DNA of 64,000 bases from an uncultured Oscillospiraceae bacterium (lineage in GTDB: Bacteria; Bacillota; Clostridia; Oscillospirales; Oscillospiraceae): positions 1 to 64,000 of the forward strand of contig CAJTLI010000001.1 in the NCBI GenBank assembly GCA_910577525.1. The letters are read 5' to 3'. The notes below the pieces were generated by a model. The model was not told where the DNA came from. It did not search any database and saw only the letters and a list, made by a program, of their open reading frames with translations. This document shows, one piece after another, positions 1 through 7,885 of this stretch. Within the stretch, counting starts at the first letter, position 1; the number at the start of each line of letters is the position of its first letter. The position numbers and the translations under genes were made by a program.

Positions 1-308
1 CCGGGGCGGACTGCGCCTGGGCGGCCAGCCGGGCGGGGGACTACCGGGGGGAGCTGGGGCCCGCCTGCGCCCACGGGCCCGCCGCCCTCACCCTGGCGCT
101 GGAGCGGCTGGGCTATGAGGTGTCCGGCCGGGAAACCCCCGGCGCGGTGGTGTTCGAGGCCGGCCGGGAGGGGTTCGCCCTCCGGGTGCGGGAGGGAGGC
201 GCGCCCTTTGACGTGCCGGGGCGGGACGCCCTGGCGGCGGCGGCGGAGTTCACCCGGCAGCCCCGGGCGGTGCCCGCCTTCCGGCGGTCGGAGAACGGGC
301 GGGCGTAG
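1..308 (+). CDS. 3' end of an unidentified protein (start outside window)
   Basis: A frame open from the window edge runs to a TAG at 306-308, leaving about 101 residues. The visible part is rich in Ala, Gly and Arg and contains LTLALERLGYEV and FALRVREGG, which look like an alternating helix/strand fold. Third codon positions are strongly G/C, as in the neighbouring genes, which supports real coding. I do not recognise a family, and no motif in the fragment assigns a function. A promoter follows eight bases after the stop, so the gene ends its transcription unit here or shortly after. Confidence 0.55.
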   Translation, partial: GADCAWAASRAGDYRGELGPACAHGPAALTLALERLGYEVSGRETPGAVVFEAGREGFALRVREGGAPFDVPGRDALAAAAEFTRQPRAVPAFRRSENGRA

Positions 309-315
309 CGGGGAA

Positions 316-344
316 TTGACAAGCCCGCGCGCATATGATATACT
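316..344 (+). promoter_or_regulatory. Sigma-A promoter of the ABC-F gene
   Basis: TTGACA at 316-321 and TATACT at 339-344 are separated by exactly 17 bases. Only one position of the -10 box deviates from consensus. It drives the leader-peptide attenuator and the ABC-F gene downstream. Confidence 0.8.
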
Positions 345-375
345 GACCCAAATCAAAGCAGAAAAGGGTGAAAGG

Positions 376-390
376 ATGCGCAACAAGTAA
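376..390 (+). CDS. Very short leader peptide MRNK upstream of ABC-F gene
   Basis: ATG CGC AAC AAG TAA follows a good ribosome site (GGTGAAAGG at 367-375) just downstream of the promoter. It lies ahead of a dyad (422-441) and an intrinsic terminator (513-547). ABC-F resistance genes in Firmicutes are often induced by ribosome stalling on such short leaders, which is known of the family. That this peptide stalls ribosomes is inference. Confidence 0.5.
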   Translation: MRNK

Positions 391-421
391 GTTGATCTTC
401 AAGCTGTGAACAGGAGACTGA

Positions 422-441
422 GGCCCATATTCGGATGGGCC
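422..441 (+). promoter_or_regulatory. Leader hairpin between leader peptide and terminator
   Basis: GGCCCAT (422-428) pairs with ATGGGCC (435-441) across a six-base loop. In an attenuation model this would be an early or competing structure whose folding depends on ribosome position on the MRNK leader. The alternative pairing was not computed. Confidence 0.45.
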
Positions 442-512
442 TGGGCTTTCATGGCGCGAAGGCGGCTTGCTTGACCGGGGCATCTTGGCATGTCCCTGCC
501 TTTTCGTCATGT

Positions 513-547
513 AATCCGTCTTTCCGCCATGGAAAGACGGATTTTTT
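513..547 (+). terminator. Attenuator terminator ahead of ABC-F gene
   Basis: TCCGTCTTTCC (515-525) pairs perfectly with GGAAAGACGGA (531-541) around a five-base loop and runs into six Ts. It lies between the promoter and the ABC-F start, only about 20 bases upstream of the coding region, so it is placed to act as a regulatory terminator and not as the end of a gene. Confidence 0.8.
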
Positions 548-569
548 GCGTGAAAAGGAGGGTATGCGC

Positions 570-2111
570 ATGTTGCAGGTGAAAAAACTCACCATCACTC
601 ATAAGAAGGACCTGACCGCCCTGGTGGAGGACCTGACCTTCACCCTGGCCCCCGGAGACCGGGCGGCGCTCATCGGGGAGGAGGGAAACGGCAAGTCCAC
701 CGTCCTCAAGCTGCTGTACGCTCCGGCGCTGGTGGAGCCCTACGCCGAGTGGACGGGGGAGATCGTGGACCGGGGCCTGCGGAAGGGCTATCTGGCTCAG
801 GAGCTGGCCCCGGACGAGCTGGCGCTGCCGGTGTGGGAGTTCTGCCAGACCGCCCCGGCCTTCGGGGAGGCGGACCCCAGGGCCCTGGACCGGGCCGCCC
901 GGCAGGTGGGGCTGCCTCCGGAGCTGTTCTGGGACGGACGGCCCCTGTCCACCCTGTCCGGCGGGGAACGGGTGAAGCTGCGGCTGGCCCTGCTGCTGCT
1001 GGAGGAGCCGGACGTGCTGCTGCTGGACGAGCCCTCCAACGACCTGGACCGGGCCACCCTGGAGTGGCTGGAGGGGTTTCTGCTCTCCTGCCAAGTGCCG
1101 GTGCTGTACATCTCCCACGACGAGACCCTTTTGGAGCGCACCGCCAACGTGGTCATCCACCTGGAGCGGCTGCGGCGGCGGACCCTGCCCCGGTGTACGG
1201 TGTCCCGGATGGGCTATGCCCAATATGTGGAGGAGCGGGGGCTGCGCTTCGCCCGCCAGGAGCAGCAGGCCAGGAAGGAGCGGGCGGAGTACGACGCGAA
1301 GATGGAAAAATACCGCCGGATTCATGACAGTGTGGAGCACCAGCTGACCACCGTGTCCCGGCAGAACCCCGGCATGGGGCGGCTGCTGAAAAAGAAGATG
1401 CACACGGTGCTGTCCATGGGGCGGCGGTTCGAGCGGGAGAAGGAGGACATGACCGCGAGCCCTGAGTGGGAGGAGGCCATTCTCACCGCCTTCGACCAGG
1501 GGAAATCGGCCTTTCCGGCGGGGAAAACGGTTTTGCGGCTGGACCTGCCGGAGCTGACCGCCGGGGAGCGGGTGCTGGCCCGAAACGTGCGGCTGTGGGT
1601 GGACGGCCCGGAAAAAATCGGCATCATCGGCCCCAACGGGGCGGGGAAGTCCACCCTGCTGAAGCTTGTGGCGGAGGAGCTGCTGGCCCGCGCCGGCCTC
1701 CGCGCCGCCTACATGCCCCAGGACTACGGCGACCTGCTGCTGGGGGACCAGACCCCGGTGGAGCTGCTGGCCCCCTCGGGGCACAGGGACGACATCACCC
1801 GGGCCCGGACCCTGCTGGGCAATATGAAGTACAAGGCGGAGGAGATGGAGCACCCCGCGGCGGGGCTGTCCGGAGGGCAGCGGGCCAAGCTGCTGTTCCT
1901 GTCCATGGTGCTGAACGGGGCCAACGTGTTGGTGCTGGACGAGCCCACCCGGAACTTCTCGCCCCTGTCCGCCCCGGTGATCCGCCGGGTGCTGGCGGAT
2001 TTCCCCGGGGTTATCATCAGCGTGTCCCATGACCGGCTGTATTTGGAACAGGTGTGCACCAGGGTGTTGGAGCTGGGGCCGGAGGGGCTGGTGCGCCGCT
2101 ACCTGCGGTAA
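570..2111 (+). CDS. ABC-F family ribosome-protection ATPase
   Basis: Soluble protein of 513 residues with two tandem ABC domains and no membrane segment, the ABC-F architecture. Domain 1 has Walker A GEEGNGKST (about residues 36-44), signature LSGGERVKL (about 129) and Walker B VLLLDEPSNDLD. A charged linker rich in Lys/Arg/Glu follows (about 225-300). Domain 2 has GPNGAGKST (about 354), LSGGQRAKL and VLVLDEPTRNFSP. The DEPTRNFSP form is typical of the antibiotic-resistance branch (Vga/Lsa/VmlR-like), members of which bind the ribosomal E site and dislodge pleuromutilin, lincosamide or streptogramin A drugs. The attenuator leader fits drug induction. Start ATG 570 was chosen because AGGAGG at 556-561 is 8 bases away; ATG 564 is too close. 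The actual drug range is unknown. Confidence 0.88.
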   Translation: MLQVKKLTITHKKDLTALVEDLTFTLAPGDRAALIGEEGNGKSTVLKLLYAPALVEPYAEWTGEIVDRGLRKGYLAQELAPDELALPVWEFCQTAPAFGEADPRALDRAARQVGLPPELFWDGRPLSTLSGGERVKLRLALLLLEEPDVLLLDEPSNDLDRATLEWLEGFLLSCQVPVLYISHDETLLERTANVVIHLERLRRRTLPRCTVSRMGYAQYVEERGLRFARQEQQARKERAEYDAKMEKYRRIHDSVEHQLTTVSRQNPGMGRLLKKKMHTVLSMGRRFEREKEDMTASPEWEEAILTAFDQGKSAFPAGKTVLRLDLPELTAGERVLARNVRLWVDGPEKIGIIGPNGAGKSTLLKLVAEELLARAGLRAAYMPQDYGDLLLGDQTPVELLAPSGHRDDITRARTLLGNMKYKAEEMEHPAAGLSGGQRAKLLFLSMVLNGANVLVLDEPTRNFSPLSAPVIRRVLADFPGVIISVSHDRLYLEQVCTRVLELGPEGLVRRYLR

Positions 2112-2153
2112 TTGACTGGGTAGGCCCAGCCCAGCACCTGGGCGACGGGCAGT

Positions 2154-2408
2154 TCAAAAGAAACTCCCATCACCGTAATAATATGTGTATACGCCATTTT
2201 CATAGGCGAAAAAATCAAAGGAGACGAGGTTGAATGTCAGGTCATGATATTTGACAAAGACATAGGTGGCCTCCATGGGGGGCGTTGTGGGGGGCCGCCA
2301 GGGAATGATGGTCACCTCGTCCATGCTTTGAATCCCTAAAATATCCATCAGCTCGGCTTCCCGGCTGTGGTCGTACAGAATCTGATTGGTCGCATCAAAA
2401 ATTCTCAT
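2154..2408 (-). CDS. Small hypothetical protein divergent from an XRE regulator
   Basis: An 84-residue protein starting MRIFDATNQILYDH, rich in Tyr and Phe, ending YTYYYGDGSFF, with no signal peptide or membrane helix. I do not recognise the family. It is transcribed away from the XRE gene at 2517, and the shared 108-base control region holds a perfect 11+11 palindrome and a second dyad, so the two genes are probably co-regulated. Codon use is less GC-biased than in the flanking genes, which may indicate acquisition with the regulator. Confidence 0.6.
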   Translation of the reverse strand: MRIFDATNQILYDHSREAELMDILGIQSMDEVTIIPWRPPTTPPMEATYVFVKYHDLTFNLVSFDFFAYENGVYTYYYGDGSFF

Positions 2409-2427
2409 TTTTTTCTCTCCATCCTAA

Positions 2428-2450
2428 AATGACATTCAGTGAATGTCATT
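2428..2450. promoter_or_regulatory. Palindromic operator between divergent genes
   Basis: AATGACATTCA (2428-2438), one central G, then TGAATGTCATT (2440-2450): a perfect 11+11 inverted repeat in the divergent promoter region. Its half-site TGAATGTCA recurs at 2493-2501 just before the XRE start, and TGAATGTCAGG lies inside the divergent gene near 2233. The most likely ligand is the XRE protein itself (inference). Confidence 0.7.
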
Positions 2451-2481
2451 AATAACGACATAATAACACAAACTTACCTCA

Positions 2482-2502
2482 CTGACAAGCGCTGAATGTC
2501 AG
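2482..2502. promoter_or_regulatory. Second operator-like dyad overlapping XRE ribosome site
   Basis: CTGACA (2482-2487) and TGTCAG (2497-2502) form an inverted pair, with the TGAATGTCA half-site inside. It overlaps the AGGAGGGGGG ribosome site of the XRE gene, a position suited to autorepression. Confidence 0.5.
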
Positions 2503-2516
2503 GAGGGGGGAAGTTT

Positions 2517-2765
2517 ATGTTTAAGAACAAAAATGTGGATGGAAAATTGAATCGGTGTGGGAGAAACGTGACCCGGCTCCGCATGGCCGTGAGTCCGAAA
2601 TTATCTCAGAAAGGGTTGGCCGACCGCCTGCAAATCGCCGGGCTGGATCTGGACAAAAACGCCGTCCAGCGGATTGAGAGCGGCCAGCGGTTCGTGACCG
2701 ATATTGAACTGTACGCCCTGGCTAAGGTCTTGGGCGTCTCGGTGGACACGCTGGTACGCGATTGA
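2517..2765 (+). CDS. XRE-family helix-turn-helix transcriptional regulator
   Basis: A single-domain regulator of 82 residues. The HTH lies around residues 20-75 (LSQKGLADRLQIAGLDLDKN, then AVQRIESG and ALAKVLGVSVDTLV), matching the five-helix XRE/Cro fold. The start at ATG 2517 is set by AGGAGGGGGG at 2501-2510; the upstream in-frame ATG at 2496 has no ribosome site and overlaps the operator. There is no effector domain, so regulation probably works by dimer binding to the palindromes upstream. The hairpin at 2777-2804 follows directly. Confidence 0.85.
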   Translation: MFKNKNVDGKLNRCGRNVTRLRMAVSPKLSQKGLADRLQIAGLDLDKNAVQRIESGQRFVTDIELYALAKVLGVSVDTLVRD

Positions 2766-2776
2766 AGGTAAAACAA

Positions 2777-2807
2777 GGGAGCGCACGTTTTCACGTGCGC
2801 TCCCTGT
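2777..2807. terminator. Terminator-like hairpin after XRE gene
   Basis: GGGAGCGCACG (2777-2787) pairs perfectly with CGTGCGCTCCC (2794-2804). The plus-strand tail is only weakly T-rich, while the minus-strand tail reads TTGTTTTACC, so it may also stop transcription from the dehydrogenase gene on the other strand. Confidence 0.6.
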
Positions 2808-2823
2808 TCATCGTGATGATTCA

Positions 2824-2896
2824 GAAAGGGGCCCCCGCGAAGGGGATTTTGCCCCCAAGGGGCCCCGCGAAAGCCCAGCCCGCGAAGCGGGCGGGT
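2824..2896. repeat. GC-rich intergenic repeat
   Basis: The motif AAGGGGCCCC(C)GCGAA occurs twice, about 35 bases apart, followed by a small CCCGC/GCGGG hairpin. It lies between two converging genes and encodes nothing obvious. It resembles the short GC-rich repeats seen between genes elsewhere in this window. Confidence 0.4.
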
Positions 2897-3700
2897 TTAC
2901 GGCCGCAGGCCCATGCCGCCCTCCAGGGTGAGGGTCTCGCCGGTGAGGTACTTGAAATCGGGGTGGGTGAGCTGGACGCAGACCCGGCCGATCTCGGTCT
3001 CGGGGTCGCCGTAGTGGCCCATGGGGGGCATTTTCACGTTGGCCTTAAAGGCGTCGGGATAGGCCTTCTGGAAGTTCTCCAGCTGGGCGGTCCAGGCGAT
3101 GGGGCAGATCACGTTCACGTTGATGCCGTCGGGGCCCCACTCGGTGGCGGCCACCCGGGAAAGGCCCCGGATGCCCTCCTTGGCGGCGGCGTAGGCGCAC
3201 TGGCCGTAGTTGCCGAAGAGGCCGGCGCCGGAGGCGAAGTTGATGACAGAGCCGCGGGTCTCCTTCAGGTGGGGATAGCAGGCCTGCATATAGTAGAAGG
3301 CGGCGTACAGGCCGGAGTAAACGGCCAGATCAAACTGCTCGGTGGAGTGGTCCGCCAGGGTCACGCCGGAAGCGGAGGCCTGGGCGTTGTTAATCAGCGC
3401 GTCGATGCGGCCGAAGGCCTTAATGGTCTCGTCTACCACGTGCTGAACCACGGCCTTGTTGTCCGACCCCGCGGACACGTCGGCCTGGATGGGGAGCACC
3501 TTCACGCCGTACAACCGCTCCAGTTCCTCCTTGGCGTCCTCCAGCTTCTTCACGTTCCGCCCGGTGATGACGAGATTGGCCCCCTCCTTGGCAAAGGCGG
3601 TGGCAATGCCGTAACCGATGGAGCCGCAGCTGGCGCCGTCGCTGAGGACGGCCCGGCCTGCGCCGGTGATGATGACAGTCTTGCCGTTCATGATGCCCAT
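2897..3700 (-). CDS. Short-chain dehydrogenase/reductase (SDR family)
   Basis: A classical SDR of 267 residues. It has an N-terminal Rossmann nucleotide site (VIITGAG near residue 10 and IGYGIATAFAKEGANLVITGR), NAQAS in the position of the NNAG motif, a catalytic serine in INFASGAG and YAAAKEG as the YxxxK motif. Between TGAG and GIG there is an insertion (RAVLSDGASCGS), so the glycine-rich loop is longer than in FabG. The likely reaction is NAD(P)-dependent reduction of a ketone or oxidation of an alcohol; the substrate cannot be told. ATG 3700 follows AAGGAGG by nine bases, so the longer upstream frame is not used. It is monocistronic, converging on the XRE gene. Confidence 0.8.
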   Translation of the reverse strand: MGIMNGKTVIITGAGRAVLSDGASCGSIGYGIATAFAKEGANLVITGRNVKKLEDAKEELERLYGVKVLPIQADVSAGSDNKAVVQHVVDETIKAFGRIDALINNAQASASGVTLADHSTEQFDLAVYSGLYAAFYYMQACYPHLKETRGSVINFASGAGLFGNYGQCAYAAAKEGIRGLSRVAATEWGPDGINVNVICPIAWTAQLENFQKAYPDAFKANVKMPPMGHYGDPETEIGRVCVQLTHPDFKYLTGETLTLEGGMGLRP

Positions 3701-3878
3701 GATGATGTTCCTCCTTGTAAAATTGATCCGGGGAGGGGCGCTCCCCGGCAGAGCGTGTGGTCTGTTCATAACTTACCATAGTTTGGGGGAAAATACCAGC
3801 CTCTTTTTGTGAAAACCAGAAAATTTTTCAGGAACAGCCGTCCGGAGCCCTCCGAAGAGCGTTTTTTGATCCGTTGGC

Positions 3879-3907
3879 TTGACTTGGACCGGCGGCGGGC
3901 GTACAAT
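3879..3907 (+). promoter_or_regulatory. Promoter of pyrG
   Basis: TTGACT (3879-3884) and TACAAT (3902-3907) with a 17-base spacer. The leader of about 70 bases has no terminator hairpin that I can see, so the terminator-based pyrG control known from Bacillus is not evident here. Confidence 0.75.
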
Positions 3908-3983
3908 GAGAAGCTGAAATTGAGGCAGGGCCGGGCAAGGGCGTCCGGCGCGAGGGGGCCGCGCCTGCCGGGGAGGTTTTGTT

Positions 3984-5597
3984 ATGACAACCGGCACGAA
4001 ATTCATCTTTGTCACCGGCGGCGTGGTGTCCGGCCTGGGCAAGGGCATCACGGCGGCGTCCCTGGGGCGGCTGTTGAAGCAGCGGGGCCTGGGGGTGCGG
4101 GTGCAGAAGCTGGACCCCTATTTAAATGTGGACCCGGGCACCATGTCCCCCTACCAGCACGGGGAGGTGTTCGTCACCGACGACGGGGCGGAGACCGACC
4201 TGGACCTGGGTCACTACGAGCGGTTCATCGACGAAAACCTGACCGTCAACTCCTCGGTGTCCTCCGGAAAGGTGTACTGGAACGTGCTGAACCGGGAGCG
4301 GGCGGGGGACTACCTGGGAGGCACGGTGCAGATCATCCCCCACATCACCGACGAGATCAAGCGGCACATCTACTCCCTGGAGGGGCCGGAGACGGACGCG
4401 GCCATTGTGGAGATCGGCGGCACCGTGGGCGACATTGAGTCCCAGCCCTTTCTGGAGGCCATCCGGCAGGTGGCCGCCGAGCGTGGCCGGAACAACGTGA
4501 TGTTCATCCACGTGTCCCTCATCGTGTCCATCCCCGGCTCGGGGGAGCTGAAGTCCAAGCCCACCCAGCACTCCGCCAAGGAGCTGCTCTCCCTGGGCAT
4601 TCAGCCGGACGTCATCATGTGCCGCTCTGATTCGCCGATCCCTCAGGAGATTCTGGACAAGATCTCTCTGTTCTGCAACATCCCCCGGGACCACGCCATC
4701 CCCAACCTGACGGCGGACCTCCTCTATGAGGTGCCGCTGATGCTGGAGCGGGAGGGGCTGGCCGACGTGGTGGTGCGGCGGCTGGGGCTGATCTGCCACA
4801 TGCCGGACCTCACCGAGTGGGCCACCATGGTCCACCGGGCCAAGCACCCCAAGGGGTCCGTCACCATCGCCCTGGTGGGGAAGTACGTGGGGCTCCACGA
4901 CGCGTACCTGTCGGTGGCGGAGGCCCTGACCCACGGCGGCATTGAAAACGAGGTGTCGGTGGACATCCGCTGGGTAAACTCGGAGGAGGTCGCGTCCGGC
5001 ACAGTGGACGGCCTGCTGGCGGGGGCCCAGGGCATTCTGGTGCCCGGCGGCTTCGGAGGCCGGGGCGTGGAGGGCAAGATCGAGGCCATCCGCTACGCCC
5101 GGGAGAACAAGGTCCCCTTCCTGGGCATCTGCCTGGGGATGCAGATGGCGGTGGTGGAGTTTGCCCGGAACGTGTGCGGGCTGGCGGGGGCCCACTCCTC
5201 CGAGCTGGACCCCGATACCCCCTATCCCGTTATCGGCCTGATGCCCGACCAGGTGGGGGTGACGGCCAAGGGGGGCACCATGCGGCTGGGGAGCTACCCC
5301 TGCCGTCTCAAGGAGGGCTCGCTGGCGGCGGCGGTCTACGGCACGGACGAGATTCAGGAGCGCCACCGCCACCGCTACGAGTTCAACAACGACTACCGGG
5401 AGGAGCTGACCCGGGCGGGGCTGGCCCTGTCCGGCCTGTCCCCCGACGGGCGGCTGGTGGAGCTGGTGGAGCTGCCGGGGCACCCCTGGTTTGTGGCGGG
5501 GCAGTTCCACCCGGAGCTGAAATCCCGGCCCAACCGGGCCCATCCCCTGTTCCGGGCGTTTATCGGGGCGGCAAAAAAACACTCCGCGGAGGTGTAG
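3984..5597 (+). CDS. pyrG: CTP synthase
   Basis: The protein makes CTP from UTP using ATP and glutamine, the last step of pyrimidine nucleotide synthesis. The 537 residues match the normal family length. The N-terminal synthetase half opens with FIFVTGGVVSGLGKGI, the P-loop and Mg/ATP site. The C-terminal glutaminase half (about 290-537) shows the oxyanion motif PGGFGGRG, the nucleophile elbow GICLGMQ (Cys about 383), and FHPELKSRP with the catalytic His/Glu. ATG 3984 follows GGGGAGG. It stands alone between its own promoter and a strong terminator. Confidence 0.98.
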   Translation: MTTGTKFIFVTGGVVSGLGKGITAASLGRLLKQRGLGVRVQKLDPYLNVDPGTMSPYQHGEVFVTDDGAETDLDLGHYERFIDENLTVNSSVSSGKVYWNVLNRERAGDYLGGTVQIIPHITDEIKRHIYSLEGPETDAAIVEIGGTVGDIESQPFLEAIRQVAAERGRNNVMFIHVSLIVSIPGSGELKSKPTQHSAKELLSLGIQPDVIMCRSDSPIPQEILDKISLFCNIPRDHAIPNLTADLLYEVPLMLEREGLADVVVRRLGLICHMPDLTEWATMVHRAKHPKGSVTIALVGKYVGLHDAYLSVAEALTHGGIENEVSVDIRWVNSEEVASGTVDGLLAGAQGILVPGGFGGRGVEGKIEAIRYARENKVPFLGICLGMQMAVVEFARNVCGLAGAHSSELDPDTPYPVIGLMPDQVGVTAKGGTMRLGSYPCRLKEGSLAAAVYGTDEIQERHRHRYEFNNDYREELTRAGLALSGLSPDGRLVELVELPGHPWFVAGQFHPELKSRPNRAHPLFRAFIGAAKKHSAEV

Positions 5598-5605
5598 ATA
5601 CCGCG

Positions 5606-5643
5606 AAAAGGCAGTCCCGGGCATTGCCCGGGACTGCCTTTCT
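5606..5643. terminator. Bidirectional terminator between pyrG and ABC transporter
   Basis: A perfect 15-base-pair stem (5608-5622 with 5626-5640) closes a three-base loop. It is flanked by As on the left and Ts on the right, so it can end both pyrG and the converging ABC transporter operon. Confidence 0.85.
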
Positions 5644-5665
5644 ATCTAAGCTGCAATCTGCGCGC

Positions 5666-7885
5666 TCAGTCCAGCTCGAACTGGCCCGTGTAGAGCTGGT
5701 AGTACCGGCCCTTTTCTGCCATGAGCTGGGCGTGGCTGCCCTTCTCCATGATGCGCCCGGCCTCGATGACCACGATGCAGTCGGCGTTGCGCACGGTGGA
5801 CAGCCGGTGGGCGATGACGAACACGGTGCGCCCCTCCATCAGGGCGTCCATCCCCCGCTGGATATACTGCTCCGTGCGGGTGTCGATGGAGGAGGTGGCC
5901 TCGTCCAGCACCATGATGGGCGGGTCCTTGACGGCGGCCCGGGCGATGGCCAGCAGCTGCCGCTGGCCCTGGGACAGGTTGGCCCCGTCCCCGGTGATCC
6001 TGGTGTGGTAGCCCTCCGGCAGGCGGCGGATGAAGCCGTCGGCGTTAGCGGCCTTCGCCGCGCTGACGCACTCCTGGTCGGTGGCGTCCAGGCGGCCGTA
6101 CCGAATGTTGTCCATCACCGTGCCGGTGAACAGGTGGGTGTCCTGGAGCACCGCCCCCTGGCTCAGGCGCAGGGAGTCCTTCTCAATGGCCCGCACGTCG
6201 ATGCCGTCGCAGGTAATCATGCCGCCTTGGATCTCGTAGAAGCGGTTGATAAGGTTGGTGACGGTGGTTTTGCCCGCGCCTGTGGAGCCCACAAAGGCGA
6301 TCTTCTGCCCGGGGTCGGCGTAGACGGACATGCTCTTCAGCACTGGCTTGCCCTCCACATAGGAGAAGTCCACCTGACTGAGCCGCACGGCCCCCCGCAG
6401 CTCGGCGTAGCAGAACTCCTCGCCGGGGACGTTGCGCACCGCCCCCCGGATGAGGTGCAGGCCCATCTGCCCGTCCGGGCCGGGATACTTCCAGGCCCAG
6501 CCGTGGCCCGCCATCTCCTGGAGGGTGAGGCGGGTGAGGGTTCCGTTCCGCTCCGCCCGGACCCAGGTCCCGGTCTGGGAGTCCACGCCGGGGGGCAGCA
6601 GCTTGAGCCGCCCGTTCTCCTCGTCCGCCTGGCCCAGCTCAAAGAGCTCCTCGTCCGGGCCCACGGACACCGGGACCAGGGCCATGCCGCTGTTCCGGGG
6701 CACCTTCCAGGCCCAGGCCCGGGGCCGCCCCTGGCCGCCGAACCTGGACAGGGAGCCGTTGGCGTCCTTGTCCACGGGGACCAGCGTGACCCGGCCCTCG
6801 TCGGTCTCGGGCTGGGTGTCCATCACCTGGAAGATGCGCTCCGCGCCGGCCATGGCGGACAGCAGGGAGTTCATCTGCATGGAGATCTGGTTGACGGGCT
6901 GAGTGACCTGTTTGTTGTAGTCCAGGTAGATTTTCAGAGAGCCCAGGGTGAAGCCGGAGGTGACGCCGCTGCTCATGGCCAAAGCGGCCCCCAGCACGGC
7001 GGTGACGGCGTAGCCGATGTTGGTCAGGTTGGAGGCGATGGGCATGATGGCGGAGGAGTAGAACCCGGCCTGGCTGGCCGCGGCGCGGTACTCCTCGTTG
7101 AGGGACTGGAACCGGGCCTTGGCCTGCTCCTCGTGGTTGAAGGCCTTGACCACCTTCATCCCTTCGATCATCTCCTGGATATTGCCGTTCACCGCCCCCA
7201 GGGCCCCCTGCTGCCGGGCGAAGTACTTCCGGCTGCGCCTGCCGAACACGGCGAACACCGCCATGACCCCGCCCAGCATCACCAGGGAGGCCAAAAACAG
7301 CAGCGGGGACAGGGAGACCATCATCACCACCACGCCCACAAAGGTGACGGCGCTGGAGATGAGCTGGATCACCGACTGCTCCAGGGCCATCTGCACGTTG
7401 TCCGCGTCGTTGGTGAAGCGGCTCATGAGTTCGCCGTGGGTGTGGGTGTCGAAGTAGCTCAGGGGGAGCTCCTGAAGCTTGTCGAACAGGTCCCGGCGCA
7501 GGCGGTTGCAGCCCTTCTGGGCCAGCTGGGCCATGAGGTTGGCCTGGGCGTAGGAGCACAGGGCGGCGCAGGCGTATACCCCCGCCAGCTTGAGACAGCC
7601 GGAGATCAGCTCCGGAACTTGGTTTTGCCCCGTGGCCAGGGCCAGCACCAGGCTGTCGAAGATGGGCTTTTGCAGGTAGGTGGCGGCCACCCCCAGCAAA
7701 GCGGAGACCACCACGCACAGCAGAGCGGCGATGAGCATGATGGGCCGGTTCACGATGTATTTCACCGTCCGGGCCAGGGTTTTGCCCAGGTTCTGGGGCT
7801 TGCCGTAGCCGCCCCGGGGGCCGCCATGGGATCCGCCGGGCCCGCCCGGACCGTGGGGGCCTCTGCGTCCTCTGTTCTCAGCCAT
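5666..7885 (-). CDS. ABC multidrug half-transporter with extra domain
   Basis: Membrane exporter subunit of 739 residues. It begins with a Gly/Pro-rich cytoplasmic leader (residues 1-35), then a type I six-helix ABC membrane domain (about 45-345) and an ATPase domain (about 495-739) with Walker A GSTGAGKTT (about 533), signature LSQGQRQLL and Walker B IMVLDEATSSID. Between membrane and ATPase domains lies an insert of roughly 130 residues (about 360-490) rich in Trp/Pro (AWAWKVPRN, GHGWAWKYPG), not part of the usual fold. It is the second half of a probable heterodimer with the upstream gene, which it overlaps by 3 bases. The substrate is unknown; the MarR gene in the operon suggests a toxic compound or drug. 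Confidence 0.88.
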   Translation of the reverse strand: MAENRGRRGPHGPGGPGGSHGGPRGGYGKPQNLGKTLARTVKYIVNRPIMLIAALLCVVVSALLGVAATYLQKPIFDSLVLALATGQNQVPELISGCLKLAGVYACAALCSYAQANLMAQLAQKGCNRLRRDLFDKLQELPLSYFDTHTHGELMSRFTNDADNVQMALEQSVIQLISSAVTFVGVVVMMVSLSPLLFLASLVMLGGVMAVFAVFGRRSRKYFARQQGALGAVNGNIQEMIEGMKVVKAFNHEEQAKARFQSLNEEYRAAASQAGFYSSAIMPIASNLTNIGYAVTAVLGAALAMSSGVTSGFTLGSLKIYLDYNKQVTQPVNQISMQMNSLLSAMAGAERIFQVMDTQPETDEGRVTLVPVDKDANGSLSRFGGQGRPRAWAWKVPRNSGMALVPVSVGPDEELFELGQADEENGRLKLLPPGVDSQTGTWVRAERNGTLTRLTLQEMAGHGWAWKYPGPDGQMGLHLIRGAVRNVPGEEFCYAELRGAVRLSQVDFSYVEGKPVLKSMSVYADPGQKIAFVGSTGAGKTTVTNLINRFYEIQGGMITCDGIDVRAIEKDSLRLSQGAVLQDTHLFTGTVMDNIRYGRLDATDQECVSAAKAANADGFIRRLPEGYHTRITGDGANLSQGQRQLLAIARAAVKDPPIMVLDEATSSIDTRTEQYIQRGMDALMEGRTVFVIAHRLSTVRNADCIVVIEAGRIMEKGSHAQLMAEKGRYYQLYTGQFELD

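Noticed and set aside
3908..3983. Terminator-based regulation of pyrG
   Set aside because: GC-rich bases could pair, but no stem followed by a T tract is present before the start codon.
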